Shown: positions 20,880-29,597, counted from the first letter of the stretch. The stretch is DNA of 64,000 nucleotides from Muricoccus pecuniae (GCF_014199205.1 NZ_JACIJD010000013.1:1-64000); one strand, 5' to 3'. Made by a program: numbers and translations. The notes: generated by a model from the sequence alone, not told the origin.

Positions 20880-23327
20880 ATGCATCAGAGTGTTCCGGTT
20901 CCGGATGCCAAGCGCCAGGCCTCGCCCGGTCCGCATCCGCGGCCGTTCAGCCGCTGGTGGCGCACCGGGGCAGGCATGCGGGTCTCCACGCGCCTGCTGC
21001 TGATCATCGCCGCCTGCCTCGTGCCGACCCTCGTGCTCCAGGTCGCCGTGAGCTGGAGCCAGTGGGCCGAGCGCAAGGCGCAGCTCGACGACCTCGCCGT
21101 GCATCAGGCGGAGCTGCTGGCCGGCACGGTGGACAACATCGCCAACAGCGCGCGCATCCTGCTCGGCGCCGCAGCGGAGTTGAATCCGGGGCCACTTCCC
21201 GCCGAGGGCTGCGGCCGCCGGCTGGCGAGCCTGCGCGAGCACGCGGCGGGCTTTGCCTTCATCGCGCTCACCAGCCCGGACGGGGTGACCTGCGCCTCCG
21301 ACCCCGCGCTGGAGTGGCAGAGGGACGGGGAGTGGGTAAGGAGCGCGCAGCGGGCCCTCTCCTTCACCGCCGGGCACTTCACGCGTCCCGAAGGCTATCC
21401 CGGCGGCGTGCTGCCCTTCTACATGCGCCTGGCCGACCAGCCGGGGCAGGAGGGGCGGGTGCTCGTCGCCGCGCTCGACCTGGACTGGCTGGAATGGCAG
21501 CTGCGCCACCTCAAGCGCGCGGGCTCGCCCTTCATGGCCGGCGGCGTGCTCACCGTCTCCGACGACCGGGGCGTCATCCTCGGGCGCGACGTGCGGCACG
21601 CGGAGTTCGTGGGCAAGTCCTTCCCGCCGGCCGCGATGGAGGCGATGCGCGCCACCCAGCCCGGCACGCTGCGGCTGCGGAGCATCGACGGCGCGCGGCG
21701 CCTCGTCGGCTACACGCCGCCCACCCCGGCGAACATCCACCTCTCCACCATGGTCGGCTTCGACGAGGCGGAGCTGATGGGCGACATCGAGCGCGCGCTG
21801 CTGCGCGGGGTGCTGCTGCTCACGGGCGTCACCGTCATCGTCTTCGCCCTCACGCTTCTCGCCGCGCGGCGCTTCATCACCCGCCCGACCAACGCCCTTC
21901 TCGCCGTCGCCCGGCGCTGGCGCAGCGGCGACCTCTCCGCCCGCGCGCCGGGATGGGACCGGCGTTCCGAGTTCGGCCAGCTCGCCGCGGCCTGGAACGC
22001 CATGGCCTGCGTGCTGCGCCAGCGCGAGGAGGAGCTTCGCGGCTACACCGATGCGCTGGAGGTGCGCGTCGCCGCGCGCACGGCGGAGTTGGTCCACTCC
22101 AATTCCCGGCTGCAGGCCGAGATCGCCGAGCGCCAGAACACCGAGGCCGCGCTGCTCCAGGCGCAGAAGGTGCAGGCCGTGGGCCAGCTCGCCGGGGGCA
22201 TCGCGCACGACTTCAACAACGTGCTGCAGGCGGTGCTGGGCGGCGTCAGCCTCATCCGCCGCCGCTCGGGCGACCCGGAGGCGATCGGGCGCCTGACCGG
22301 CATGGTGGAGGACGCGGCCCGGCGCGGCGAGTCCGTCACCCGCCGCCTCCTCGCCTTCTCCCGGCGGGAGGAGCTGCGGGCGGGGGTGCTGGAGATCGCC
22401 GTCCTGCTGGAAGGGCTTCAGGAGGTTCTCTCCGCCACGCTCGGCTCGCGCATCCGGGTGCGGGTGGAGTCGGCGCCCGGCCTGCCGCCCGTCCTCGTGG
22501 ACCGCGGCCAGCTCGAGACGGTGCTGGTGAACCTCGCCACCAACGCGCGGGACGCCATGCCCGCGGGCGGCGCCCTCACCCTCCTGGCCGACGCGCAGAA
22601 GGTGGAGGGGGCTTGCGAGGTGAAGGGCCTCGCGCCCGGCCACTATGTCCGCATCACCGTGATGGACACGGGGGAGGGCATGGATGCGGCGACCCTGGCC
22701 CGCGCCGCCGAGCCCTTCTTCACCACCAAGCCGCTCGGCCAGGGCACCGGTCTCGGCCTCGCCATGGCGCGGAGCTTCGCCCAGGGCTCGGGCGGGGCGC
22801 TCGCCATCGCCAGCGCGCCGGGGGAGGGCACGCGGGTGTCGCTCTGGCTGCCCGTGACGGGGGGCGAGGCGGAGGCGGACGGGGCCGCGCCGGTGCATCA
22901 GGGGCCTGCCCTGTGGGACGGCTCCGGCCCGCGCCACCGCGTGATGCTGGTGGACGATGACCCCATCGTGCGCGACGTGCTCGTCACCCAGCTCGCCGAT
23001 GCGGGTTTCGCGGTGGAGGAGTTCCCGGACGGGGAGGCGGCGCTCGGCCGGCTGGGCGAGGCGGGGCGGGTCGATATCCTCGTGACGGACCTGGCCATGC
23101 CGGGCATGGACGGCGTGGCCCTCATCCGCGAGGCGCAGAAGGCCCGGCCCGGCCTGCCCGCCATCCTCGTCACCGGCTATGCCGGGGATGCGGCCGCGCT
23201 CGCGGTCGGCGCGGCGGTGAGCGGCCCCTTCGCCCTCATGCGCAAGCCCGTGACGGGCACCCAACTCGCCGACCAGGTGGAGGCGCTGCTCGGCGCGGCC
23301 CCCGGGCGGGCGGAGCGCATGCCGTGA
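20880..23327 (+). CDS. Hybrid sensor histidine kinase/response regulator
   Basis: About 815 residues from ATG 20880 (AGGAG 13 nt upstream; a TTG 24 bp earlier is possible). TM1 is at about 34-57. An extracytoplasmic Cache-like sensing region spans about 58-304. TM2 is at about 306-331, then HAMP and a short coiled coil ('LRQREEELRGYTDALEVRVAARTAELVHSN'). HisKA has H443 (LAGGIAHDFNNVLQAVLGGVSLIRRR). HATPase has 'NLATNARDAMPAGG', 'DTGEGMD' and 'GTGLGLAMARSF'. The C-terminal receiver has D737 (VTDLAMPGMDG) and KPV. Signal and partner are unknown; no separate DNA-binding regulator is adjacent. Confidence 0.9.
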   Translation: MHQSVPVPDAKRQASPGPHPRPFSRWWRTGAGMRVSTRLLLIIAACLVPTLVLQVAVSWSQWAERKAQLDDLAVHQAELLAGTVDNIANSARILLGAAAELNPGPLPAEGCGRRLASLREHAAGFAFIALTSPDGVTCASDPALEWQRDGEWVRSAQRALSFTAGHFTRPEGYPGGVLPFYMRLADQPGQEGRVLVAALDLDWLEWQLRHLKRAGSPFMAGGVLTVSDDRGVILGRDVRHAEFVGKSFPPAAMEAMRATQPGTLRLRSIDGARRLVGYTPPTPANIHLSTMVGFDEAELMGDIERALLRGVLLLTGVTVIVFALTLLAARRFITRPTNALLAVARRWRSGDLSARAPGWDRRSEFGQLAAAWNAMACVLRQREEELRGYTDALEVRVAARTAELVHSNSRLQAEIAERQNTEAALLQAQKVQAVGQLAGGIAHDFNNVLQAVLGGVSLIRRRSGDPEAIGRLTGMVEDAARRGESVTRRLLAFSRREELRAGVLEIAVLLEGLQEVLSATLGSRIRVRVESAPGLPPVLVDRGQLETVLVNLATNARDAMPAGGALTLLADAQKVEGACEVKGLAPGHYVRITVMDTGEGMDAATLARAAEPFFTTKPLGQGTGLGLAMARSFAQGSGGALAIASAPGEGTRVSLWLPVTGGEAEADGAAPVHQGPALWDGSGPRHRVMLVDDDPIVRDVLVTQLADAGFAVEEFPDGEAALGRLGEAGRVDILVTDLAMPGMDGVALIREAQKARPGLPAILVTGYAGDAAALAVGAAVSGPFALMRKPVTGTQLADQVEALLGAAPGRAERMP

Positions 23328-23435
23328 CGGGCGGCATGTCAGGCAGTGCCAGGAAGTGTCGGTGCCGGCGCAAACCGCTTGCCGGCCCGGCGGCCGCAAC
23401 CGCAGATAGAGAAATCCGCAGGAAGGGAAGAAGCG

Positions 23436-23798
23436 ATGTCCAGCTGCTCGGGCCGGGGAGGCCCCGCCCGGCCGGATGAGGGCACCGCCATGCGGATCCG
23501 GATCCTGGAGGCGATGGTCGCGGTGATGGCCGCACGGCTGCCGCCGGAGGATCTGCGGGAGGTCGCCGCGCTGCTCGTCTTCATCGCCAAGGGATCGGAT
23601 GCTGCCTCGGACATGGTCGGGGCGGCGGGCGGCGCGCCGTCCCTCGCCCTGGCCGGGCATCACGCGGCCGAGCTGCTGGACCGCATCGCGCTCAGCCGCG
23701 GGATCGGCTCGGGCGGCGAGAAGGAGGAGAAGGCGCCGCGGCAGGGCAGGGGGAAGCGGGCCGCCCGCCCGGCGCGCAAGGCCGCGCCCGCGCGCTGA
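23436..23798 (+). CDS. Hypothetical protein with basic tail
   Basis: 120 residues from ATG 23436, preceded by GGAAGGGA. Residues 18-55 look helical ('AMRIRILEAMVAVMAARLPPEDLREVAALLVFIAK'). The last about 25 residues are rich in Lys/Arg/Ala ('GKRAARPARKAAPAR'), like nucleic-acid-binding tails. No domain recognised. It lies between a hybrid kinase and an XRE regulator on the same strand; transcription with either is possible. Confidence 0.6.
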   Translation: MSSCSGRGGPARPDEGTAMRIRILEAMVAVMAARLPPEDLREVAALLVFIAKGSDAASDMVGAAGGAPSLALAGHHAAELLDRIALSRGIGSGGEKEEKAPRQGRGKRAARPARKAAPAR

Positions 23799-23835
23799 CG
23801 GTTCGTCGGGCGAAACATCTTGCGCGGCCGTAAAT

Positions 23836-23850
23836 ACAACTTTAAGTTGT
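23836..23850. promoter_or_regulatory. Perfect 15-bp palindrome upstream of XRE gene
   Basis: ACAACTT-T-AAGTTGT lies 33 bp before the ATG at 23883, within an AT-rich patch (TAAATACAACTTTAAGTTGTTGTC) in otherwise very GC-rich DNA. The symmetry and position fit an operator bound by the small helix-turn-helix protein encoded next. Confidence 0.6.
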
Positions 23851-23882
23851 TGTCTCTCCCAAACCGGCAGCACGAGCCCTCC

Positions 23883-24182
23883 ATGTCCATCGCCCTCGGC
23901 AAGACCGCCCGGCCGCCCGGCGCGCTCCCCCGTGCCCAGGGGCGCCTGACGGCGGAGCAGTGCCGCCGGGCGCGGATCATCCTGGGCTGGACCGACCAGC
24001 AGCTCGCGGACCGCGCCCTCTGCTCCCGGGTGAATGTCTGGAACCTGGAGGCCGGGATTTTCCGCTCCCACCCCACCATCCTCGACGCGGTGCGGGGCGC
24101 GCTGGAGGAGGCCGGGATCGAGTTCCTCGCCGACCAGGGTGGCGTGCCGGGCGTGCGCCTGCGGGAGAGCCGCAGCCACTGA
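23883..24182 (+). CDS. XRE-type helix-turn-helix protein
   Basis: 99 residues from ATG 23883. The central region 'LTAEQCRRARIILGWTDQQLADRALCSRVNVWNLEAGIFRSHPTILDAVRGALEEAGIEFL' is the Cro/CI-type fold: helix, turn, recognition helix, then the usual 'AVRGALEEAGIEF' end. It would bind DNA, probably as a dimer, and the palindrome just upstream suggests autoregulation. The three-gene hydroxyacid/amino-acid operon that starts about 120 bp downstream may also be a target. Confidence 0.82.
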   Translation: MSIALGKTARPPGALPRAQGRLTAEQCRRARIILGWTDQQLADRALCSRVNVWNLEAGIFRSHPTILDAVRGALEEAGIEFLADQGGVPGVRLRESRSH

Positions 24183-24189
24183 GGGGCGG

Positions 24190-24217
24190 TTGACCCCCGG
24201 GGGAGGGGGCCTAGACT
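24190..24217 (+). promoter_or_regulatory. Candidate promoter of the dehydrogenase operon
   Basis: TTGACC (24190-24195), 16-bp spacer, TAGACT (24212-24217), about 90 bp upstream of the GTG at 24306. The boxes resemble -35/-10 elements of the housekeeping sigma factor. Confidence 0.45.
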
Positions 24218-24305
24218 CCCGCGCGCCGGGGGAGGGCCAGCCTCCTGACCCCGCCGCGCCCGCGTAAGGGCGTGGCGGCCGCCCGGCCTGACCTGAGGAG
24301 GTTCC

Positions 24306-25223
24306 GTGCGCGCCTGTTTCGTGGATGCCGGGGGCGCCCTGGCGGATGTGATGGAGCGGCTGCGCCGCCCCGCCGACATGGCTGTGACGGTGAACCGCCA
24401 GCCCGACATCACCTCCGACGAGCTGCCTGCCCTGCTCGCCGGGCACGAGATCGCCATCATCGACCACACCCACCTGCCGACCGCGATCGCGAAGCGCTGC
24501 GAGGCGCTGCGCCACGTCGTCTTCCTCGGCACGGGGGCGCGCAGCTACATGAACCCCGAGGAGCTGGAGGCCGAGTGCGGCATCCGGGTCCACATCATCA
24601 AGGGCTATGGCGACACGGCGGTGGCGGAGATGGCCTTCGCCCTCATGTGGGCCGCGGCCAAGGGCCTCGCCTTCATGGACCGCGGCATCCGCGCCGGCGA
24701 GTGGCGCCGGACCGATGGCGTGGAGCTGACGCGCAAGACGGTCGGGCTGATCGGCTTCGGCGGCATCGGCGCGGAGATGGCGCGGCTGTGCAACGGCGCG
24801 GGCATGCGCGTGATCGCCTGGAACCGCACGCCGCGCGAGGCGCCGGGCGTGGAGTTCGTCGATCTCGACACGCTCCTCGCCGAGAGCCACGTCGTCTCGC
24901 TCCATCTCCTGCTGAGTGACGAGACGCGCGGCTTCCTCTCCGCCGAGCGCATCGCGAGGATGCGGCCCGGCGCGATCTTCGTGAACACCGCGCGCGGCGC
25001 CATCACGGACGAGGCGGCGCTCGCGCGCGCGGCCGAGAGCGGGGCGATCGGCCATATTGCGCTTGACGTCTATTCGGAGGAGCCGCTGCCGCCGGGGCAC
25101 CCTCTCTCGAAGGTCGAGCGCGCGACGCTCGCCGCCCACTCCGCCTTCCGCACGCCCGAGGCGAGCGACAACCTCATCGAGGCCGCGCTGGAGCACTGCC
25201 GCCGCATCGCGCGCGGGGGCTGA
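24306..25223 (+). CDS. NAD(P)-dependent D-2-hydroxyacid dehydrogenase family protein
   Basis: 305 residues with a GTG start behind GAGGAGG. The Rossmann motif is at about 138-150 ('KTVGLIGFGGIGAEMARLC'). The catalytic set is the Arg in 'NTARGAI', the Glu in 'YSEEPLPPGHPL' and the His in 'LAAHSAFRTPEAS'. It should reduce a 2-oxoacid, or oxidise a D-2-hydroxyacid, with NAD(H). It is first in a three-gene run with an FAD amino-acid oxidase-like gene 7 bp downstream and an Asp/Glu racemase-like gene, suggesting a joint role in D-amino-acid or hydroxyacid use. Exact substrate unknown. Confidence 0.88.
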   Translation: MRACFVDAGGALADVMERLRRPADMAVTVNRQPDITSDELPALLAGHEIAIIDHTHLPTAIAKRCEALRHVVFLGTGARSYMNPEELEAECGIRVHIIKGYGDTAVAEMAFALMWAAAKGLAFMDRGIRAGEWRRTDGVELTRKTVGLIGFGGIGAEMARLCNGAGMRVIAWNRTPREAPGVEFVDLDTLLAESHVVSLHLLLSDETRGFLSAERIARMRPGAIFVNTARGAITDEAALARAAESGAIGHIALDVYSEEPLPPGHPLSKVERATLAAHSAFRTPEASDNLIEAALEHCRRIARGG

Positions 25224-25230
25224 GCCCCCC

Positions 25231-26520
25231 ATGCCCGAACCCATGCTCCGGCACGTCGCCGTCATCGGCGCGGGAATCGAGGGCGCGGCGAGCGCGGTGG
25301 AGCTGCTGCGCGCCGGCCATCGCGTCACGGTCCTGGAACCGGGCGAGCCCGGCGGGCCGCAGGCCGCGAGCTTCGGCAATGCGGGCTGGCTCTCCTCCCA
25401 CTCCGTGCTGCCGCCGAGCGCGCCGGGGCTGTGGCGGCAGGTGCCGGGCTTCCTGCGCGACCCCCTGGGGCCGCTCGCGCTGCGCTGGCGCTACCTGCCG
25501 AAGGCGGCACCCTGGCTGCTGCGCTACATCGCCGCGGGATCGAGCGAGGAGAGGCTGCGCCGCATCGCCCATTCCCTGCGCCCGCTGCTGAAGGACTCGC
25601 CCGTGCTGCACGCGTCGCTGGCGCGGGAGGCCGGGGTGCCGGAGCTGATCGAGCACAAGGGGCTCATGAACGCCTGGCACTCCCGCGCCGGCTTCGAGGC
25701 GGAAGGGATGGGCTGGCGCCTCCGGCGGGAGGTCGGGATCTCCTGGACCGAGATCGAGGAGAGGGCCCTGCGCGCCGCCGAGCCCGATCTCGACCCCGCC
25801 TACCGCTTCGCCGTGCTGACGGAGGAGGCGGGCCGCTGCCTCTCCCCCGGCCGCTACATCGCCGCGCTCGCCGCCCATGCCGTGCGGGAGGGCGCGGCGC
25901 TGCGCAAGGTGGCGGCCACGGGCTTCCGGCTGGAGGGGCGGTCGCTCACCGGCGTCGCGCTGTCGGACGGCACGGTGCTGGACTGCGACGCCGCCGTGAT
26001 CTGCTGCGGCGCCCGCTCCGCCCCGCTGGCGGCGGGGCTCGGGGACCGCGTGCCGCTGGAGACGGAGCGCGGCTACCACGTCATGCTCCGCGGGGCGGAG
26101 CGCGGGCCGCGCCACTCCATCAGCCTCGGCGCGGCGAAGATGATCGTGAACCCCATGGCGGACGGGCTGCGCGCCGCGGGGCAGGTGGAGATCGCGGGGC
26201 TGGAGGGCGCCCCGAACTGGCGCCGCGCCGAGGTGCTGCGCGACCACCTGCTGCGCGCCTTCCCCGGCCTGCCCAACCCCTTCCCCGAGGACCGGATCAC
26301 CACCTGGCTCGGCCACCGGCCCAGCACGCCGGACGGCATGCCCTGCCTCGGCCCTTCCAGCCGCTGCCCCGAGGTGATCCACGCCTTCGGCCACGGCCAT
26401 GTCGGGCTGGTGGCGGGGCCGCGCACGGGGCGGGTGGTGGCGCAGCTCCTCTCCGGCCGGGCGCCGGAGATCGACATCGCCCCCTTCTCCCCCACCCGCT
26501 TCCGCAAACCCCTCTTGTGA
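25231..26520 (+). CDS. FAD-dependent oxidoreductase, DadA-like D-amino-acid dehydrogenase
   Basis: 429 residues. The N-terminal FAD-binding motif is 'RHVAVIGAGIEGAASAVELLRAGHRVTVLE'. DadA-like features are 'AASFGNAGWLSSHSVLPPSAPG', 'LGPLALRWRYLPKAAPWLLRY', and the C-terminal 'LGHRPSTPDGMPCLGPSS.. HAFGHGHVGLVAGPRTGRVVAQLLSG'. It would deaminate a D-amino acid or oxidise a related imino/amino acid and pass electrons to the respiratory chain. It sits 7 bp from the upstream dehydrogenase and 7 bp from the downstream racemase-like gene, a tight operon. Confidence 0.88.
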   Translation: MPEPMLRHVAVIGAGIEGAASAVELLRAGHRVTVLEPGEPGGPQAASFGNAGWLSSHSVLPPSAPGLWRQVPGFLRDPLGPLALRWRYLPKAAPWLLRYIAAGSSEERLRRIAHSLRPLLKDSPVLHASLAREAGVPELIEHKGLMNAWHSRAGFEAEGMGWRLRREVGISWTEIEERALRAAEPDLDPAYRFAVLTEEAGRCLSPGRYIAALAAHAVREGAALRKVAATGFRLEGRSLTGVALSDGTVLDCDAAVICCGARSAPLAAGLGDRVPLETERGYHVMLRGAERGPRHSISLGAAKMIVNPMADGLRAAGQVEIAGLEGAPNWRRAEVLRDHLLRAFPGLPNPFPEDRITTWLGHRPSTPDGMPCLGPSSRCPEVIHAFGHGHVGLVAGPRTGRVVAQLLSGRAPEIDIAPFSPTRFRKPLL

Positions 26521-26527
26521 GGCGCGC

Positions 26528-27277
26528 ATGACCGCCATTCCTGCCAACGGCCCGCGCCGCGGCATTGCCCGCGGGGGCAAGGCGCTCTACGGCGCCCCCC
26601 TGGGCATCCTCATGCTGGAGGCGCGCTTCCCCCGCATCCATGGCGACATGGGCAACGGCACCACCTGGCCCTTCCCCGTGCTCTACCGCCTCGTCCGCGG
26701 GGCGAGCCCGGAGAGGGTGGTGCTGGAGGGCGCGCGCGGGCTGCTGGACGCCTTCCTGGAGGGTGCCTCCGACCTCGTCACGCAGGGCGCCGAGGCGATC
26801 ACCACCAATTGCGGCTTCCTCTCCCTCTTCCAGCGGGAGATCGCCGCGCATGTCGGCGTGCCCGTCGCGACGAGCAGCCTCATGCAGGTGCCCTGGGTGC
26901 AGGCGATGCTGCCGCCGGGCAGGCGCGTCGGCCTCGTCACCGTCTCCGGCTCCTCCCTCACGCCGCGCCACCTGGAGGCGGTGGGCGTGCCGCCCGACAT
27001 CCCGGTCGAGGGGACGGAGAGCGGGCGCGAGTTCTTCCGCGTGCTCATCCGCGCGGAGAAGGAGGAGATGGACATCGACCTCGCCGAGCGCGACGTGGTC
27101 GAGGCCGCGGAGCGGCTGGTGGCGCGGCACCCGGAGGTGGGCGCCATCGTGCTGGAGTGCACGAACATGCCGCCCTACGCCGCCGCCGTGCAGCGCGCGA
27201 CGGGGCGGCCGGTCTTCGACATCTACTCCATGATCACCTATTTCCACGCGGGGCTCCGTCCGCGCGACTTCGCCTGA
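26528..27277 (+). CDS. Aspartate/glutamate racemase family protein
   Basis: 249 residues. The two active-site cysteine regions of the family are present: 'EAITTNCGFLSLF' (about 95) and 'IVLECTNMPPYAAAV' (about 215). Members act as racemases, decarboxylases or hydantoin racemases using a two-cysteine mechanism without cofactor. As the last gene of the dehydrogenase/oxidase operon it may supply or invert the amino-acid substrate. A hydantoin-type activity would fit the nearby dihydropyrimidinase, but that is speculation. Confidence 0.85.
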   Translation: MTAIPANGPRRGIARGGKALYGAPLGILMLEARFPRIHGDMGNGTTWPFPVLYRLVRGASPERVVLEGARGLLDAFLEGASDLVTQGAEAITTNCGFLSLFQREIAAHVGVPVATSSLMQVPWVQAMLPPGRRVGLVTVSGSSLTPRHLEAVGVPPDIPVEGTESGREFFRVLIRAEKEEMDIDLAERDVVEAAERLVARHPEVGAIVLECTNMPPYAAAVQRATGRPVFDIYSMITYFHAGLRPRDFA

Positions 27278-27358
27278 GAACGCCGCCCGGCCATCCCGGG
27301 GGTGCGCGGCCCGGGCTGCGGCCGTGCCCCCTTTGCTGAGGGGAGGGGCAGGAAGCGG

Positions 27359-27943
27359 CTAACCCTGGTCCTCGATGCGGCGCCAGTCCGAGAGCAGGGT
27401 GCGGCTGGCCGCATCGACGGAGAAGACGTTGCCGCCGCCGGCACCGGGCTGGTCCTCGGCGCGGCTGATCGGCACCCCCTTGAGATGGCACAGGAGAAGT
27501 GCCCCGACCCCGCCGTGGAAGACGACGGCGATGTCGCCCTTTTCGGGCGCCGCGGCGAAGATCCGCTCCGCGGCGGAGACGATCCTGTGCTGGGCATCGG
27601 CCGCACGCTCCCACCCGCGCACGCTCCTCTCCGGATGCGCGAAGAAGGCGTCGGCGACCGCCTCGAATTCCGTCTTCGGAAGATAGCCGGTCGCGGAGCG
27701 GTCATTCTCTCCCAGCTCCTCCATGACGGTCGGGAGGAGGGCGAACCGGTCGGCGATCATCCGGGCGGCGTCCATCGCCTTCCGCTCGGCGCTGCTGAAC
27801 ACGGCGCCCAGATCCCTCATCCAGGGCCTGTCCAGCGCCCGTGCCATGCGCCCGATTCCCTCGGCGGAGAGCGGCCAGTCCGGCACCGGGACGGAGGGAT
27901 CGATCACGACCTCCGGATGGGTGATGAAGTGAACGACCGTCAT
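27359..27943 (-). CDS. Histidine phosphatase (phosphoglycerate mutase-like) family protein
   Basis: 194 residues. The N-terminal motif, normally RHG, reads THP ('VVHFITHPEVVID'): the phospho-acceptor histidine remains, but its neighbouring Arg and Gly are replaced. Downstream elements are kept: 'LSAEGIGRMARAL', 'FSSAERKAMDAARMIA', and the second catalytic His in 'IAVVFHGGVGALLLCHL'. The substitution suggests altered substrate use or a distinct subgroup. Substrate unknown. It is convergent with the racemase-like gene and lies 60 bp downstream of the dihydropyrimidinase gene on the same strand. Confidence 0.82.
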   Translation of the reverse strand: MTVVHFITHPEVVIDPSVPVPDWPLSAEGIGRMARALDRPWMRDLGAVFSSAERKAMDAARMIADRFALLPTVMEELGENDRSATGYLPKTEFEAVADAFFAHPERSVRGWERAADAQHRIVSAAERIFAAAPEKGDIAVVFHGGVGALLLCHLKGVPISRAEDQPGAGGGNVFSVDAASRTLLSDWRRIEDQG

Positions 27944-28003
27944 GCCGCATCAGGCCGGGCCAAAGGCCGCGATGCGGGTGAGGGCGCTCTCAGGCCGCCG
28001 CCC

Positions 28004-29407
28004 TCACGCCACTGCGGGACCGCGCGGGAGCCACTGGCCCGTGCCGGGCTGGGCGAGCACCACGCCGTCCTGCATCACCACCTCGCCGCGCCGGATCGTG
28101 GCGGCGGGCCAGCCCGTGACCTCCATGCCCTCATAGGGCGTGTAGTCGATGGCGTGCTGCATCAGCGCGTTGGTGATCGTGACCCTCCGCCCGGCATCCC
28201 AGAGCACGAGGTCCGCGTCGCTGCCGATCGCGATCACGCCCTTGCGGGGATAGAGGCCGGCGATGCGCGCGGGGTTCTCCGCCACCAGCCGGACGAAGCG
28301 CGGCAGGTCGATGCGGCCCTTGGACACGCCCTCGGAGAAGATGACGGGCAGGCGGGCGGCGAGGCCGGGAATGCCGTTGGGGATGGCGTCGAAGGCGGCG
28401 TTGCGGCCGTTCTTCGCCTTGCCCCGCGGGCCCTCGTAGGAGAAGCCGCAATGGTCCGAGGTGACGACGTCCAGCACGCCGCGCCGGATCATGGCCCAGA
28501 CGCCCTCATGGTCCGCCGCCGTGCGGGGGGCGGGGCTGCACATGAACTTCGCGCCCTCGAAGCCCGATCCATCAGGGCCGGGGCGGTCCATGTCCTCGGC
28601 GGTCAGCGTCACGTATTGCGGGCAGGTCTCGGCCTTCACCGCCACGCCGCGCGCCTGGGCGCGGGCGATCTCCTCCGCCACCTCCGCGCAGGAGACGTGG
28701 AAGACCTGGATGGGCTGGCCCACCAGCTCGGCCAGCGCGATGGCGCGGCCCGTCGCCTCGCGCTCCACCACGGGGGGGCGGGAGGTGGCGTGGTATTTCG
28801 GCGCGGTGCAGCCCGCCGCGATGAGCGTGCGGGTGGCGAGGTTGATGGCGTCGTAGTTCTCGCAGTGAACATGCACCATCAGCCCGTGCCGCCGCGCGGC
28901 CTGCAGCACGGCGAGGAAGCCGGCATCGTCGAGATGCAGGGCGTCATAGGTCATGAAGGCCTTGAGGCTGCCCACGCCGTCCGCGACGAGGGCGGGAATC
29001 TGCGCCATCGCGGCCTCCGACGGGTCGGCGATGATCTGGTGGAAGCCGTGGTCGATCATCGCGCGCGCGGCGCGGGCCCGGGCGGCGCGGTGCTGGTCGA
29101 GCAGCATGCCGCCCTTGAACTGCGGCGTGTGGGCGACGACGGAGGTGGTGCCGCCGGCGAAGGCGGAGCGGGAGGCGCTCTCCCAGCTCTCCTCCTGGTG
29201 GCCGCCCTCGGGGAAGGGCTCCTCGATATGGCAGTGCGTGTCCACGCCGCCGGGCAGGACGAGCAGCCCGTCCGCCCGGATCACCCGCCGCGCCTCCTCG
29301 ATGCGCTCGGCGATGGCGGCGATCCGCCCGCCCGTGACGCCGATGTCGCAGCGCACCACCGCATCGCCCAGGACGGCCGTGCCGCCTCGGATGGCCAGGT
29401 CGTACAT
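28004..29407 (-). CDS. hydA: Dihydropyrimidinase / D-hydantoinase
   Basis: 467 residues of the cyclic amidohydrolase superfamily. Metal ligands visible are H58 and H60 (GVDTHCHIEEPF), carbamylated lysine K149 (SLKAFMTYDA), H181 (MVHVHCENYD), the His in 'QVFHVSCAE', and the Asp in 'VTSDHCGFSYEG'. It opens dihydropyrimidine or hydantoin rings, a cytoplasmic step in pyrimidine breakdown. The partner genes (beta-ureidopropionase, dihydropyrimidine dehydrogenase) are not in the window, so the pyrimidine pathway role is from the family, not context. Confidence 0.9.
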   Translation of the reverse strand: MYDLAIRGGTAVLGDAVVRCDIGVTGGRIAAIAERIEEARRVIRADGLLVLPGGVDTHCHIEEPFPEGGHQEESWESASRSAFAGGTTSVVAHTPQFKGGMLLDQHRAARARAARAMIDHGFHQIIADPSEAAMAQIPALVADGVGSLKAFMTYDALHLDDAGFLAVLQAARRHGLMVHVHCENYDAINLATRTLIAAGCTAPKYHATSRPPVVEREATGRAIALAELVGQPIQVFHVSCAEVAEEIARAQARGVAVKAETCPQYVTLTAEDMDRPGPDGSGFEGAKFMCSPAPRTAADHEGVWAMIRRGVLDVVTSDHCGFSYEGPRGKAKNGRNAAFDAIPNGIPGLAARLPVIFSEGVSKGRIDLPRFVRLVAENPARIAGLYPRKGVIAIGSDADLVLWDAGRRVTITNALMQHAIDYTPYEGMEVTGWPAATIRRGEVVMQDGVVLAQPGTGQWLPRGPAVA

Positions 29408-29500
29408 CGCCAGAATCCCCCTCGTCCCGGCGCGCAGGTTAAGGGAGGAGGGCTGGCCCGTCAGCCCGGTGGCGCGCCCTCAACCACCTCGTACCGCCCG

Positions 29501-29548
29501 GACCATCGACCGGAGCATCGACCGATGCACCGCCCGGGGCATCGACGC
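29501..29548. repeat. Four imperfect 12-bp repeats
   Basis: Units GACCATCGACCG, GAGCATCGACCG, ATGCACCGCCCG and GGGCATCGACGC lie upstream of the dihydropyrimidinase gene (minus) and the metallophosphoesterase gene (plus). Spaced about one helical turn apart, they could be iterated binding sites, or simply slippage-derived sequence. Confidence 0.5.
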
Positions 29549-29597
29549 GGGGCGCTGCCCTGTCCTACACGCCCCCGGGCGCCTGGGCGCGCCGGGA

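Noticed and set aside
20847-25379. A 1,510-residue open frame on the minus strand
   Set aside because: It runs antisense through the hybrid kinase, XRE, dehydrogenase and oxidase genes; composition is that of GC-rich antisense frames (Arg/Gly/His/Ala-rich, no domain).
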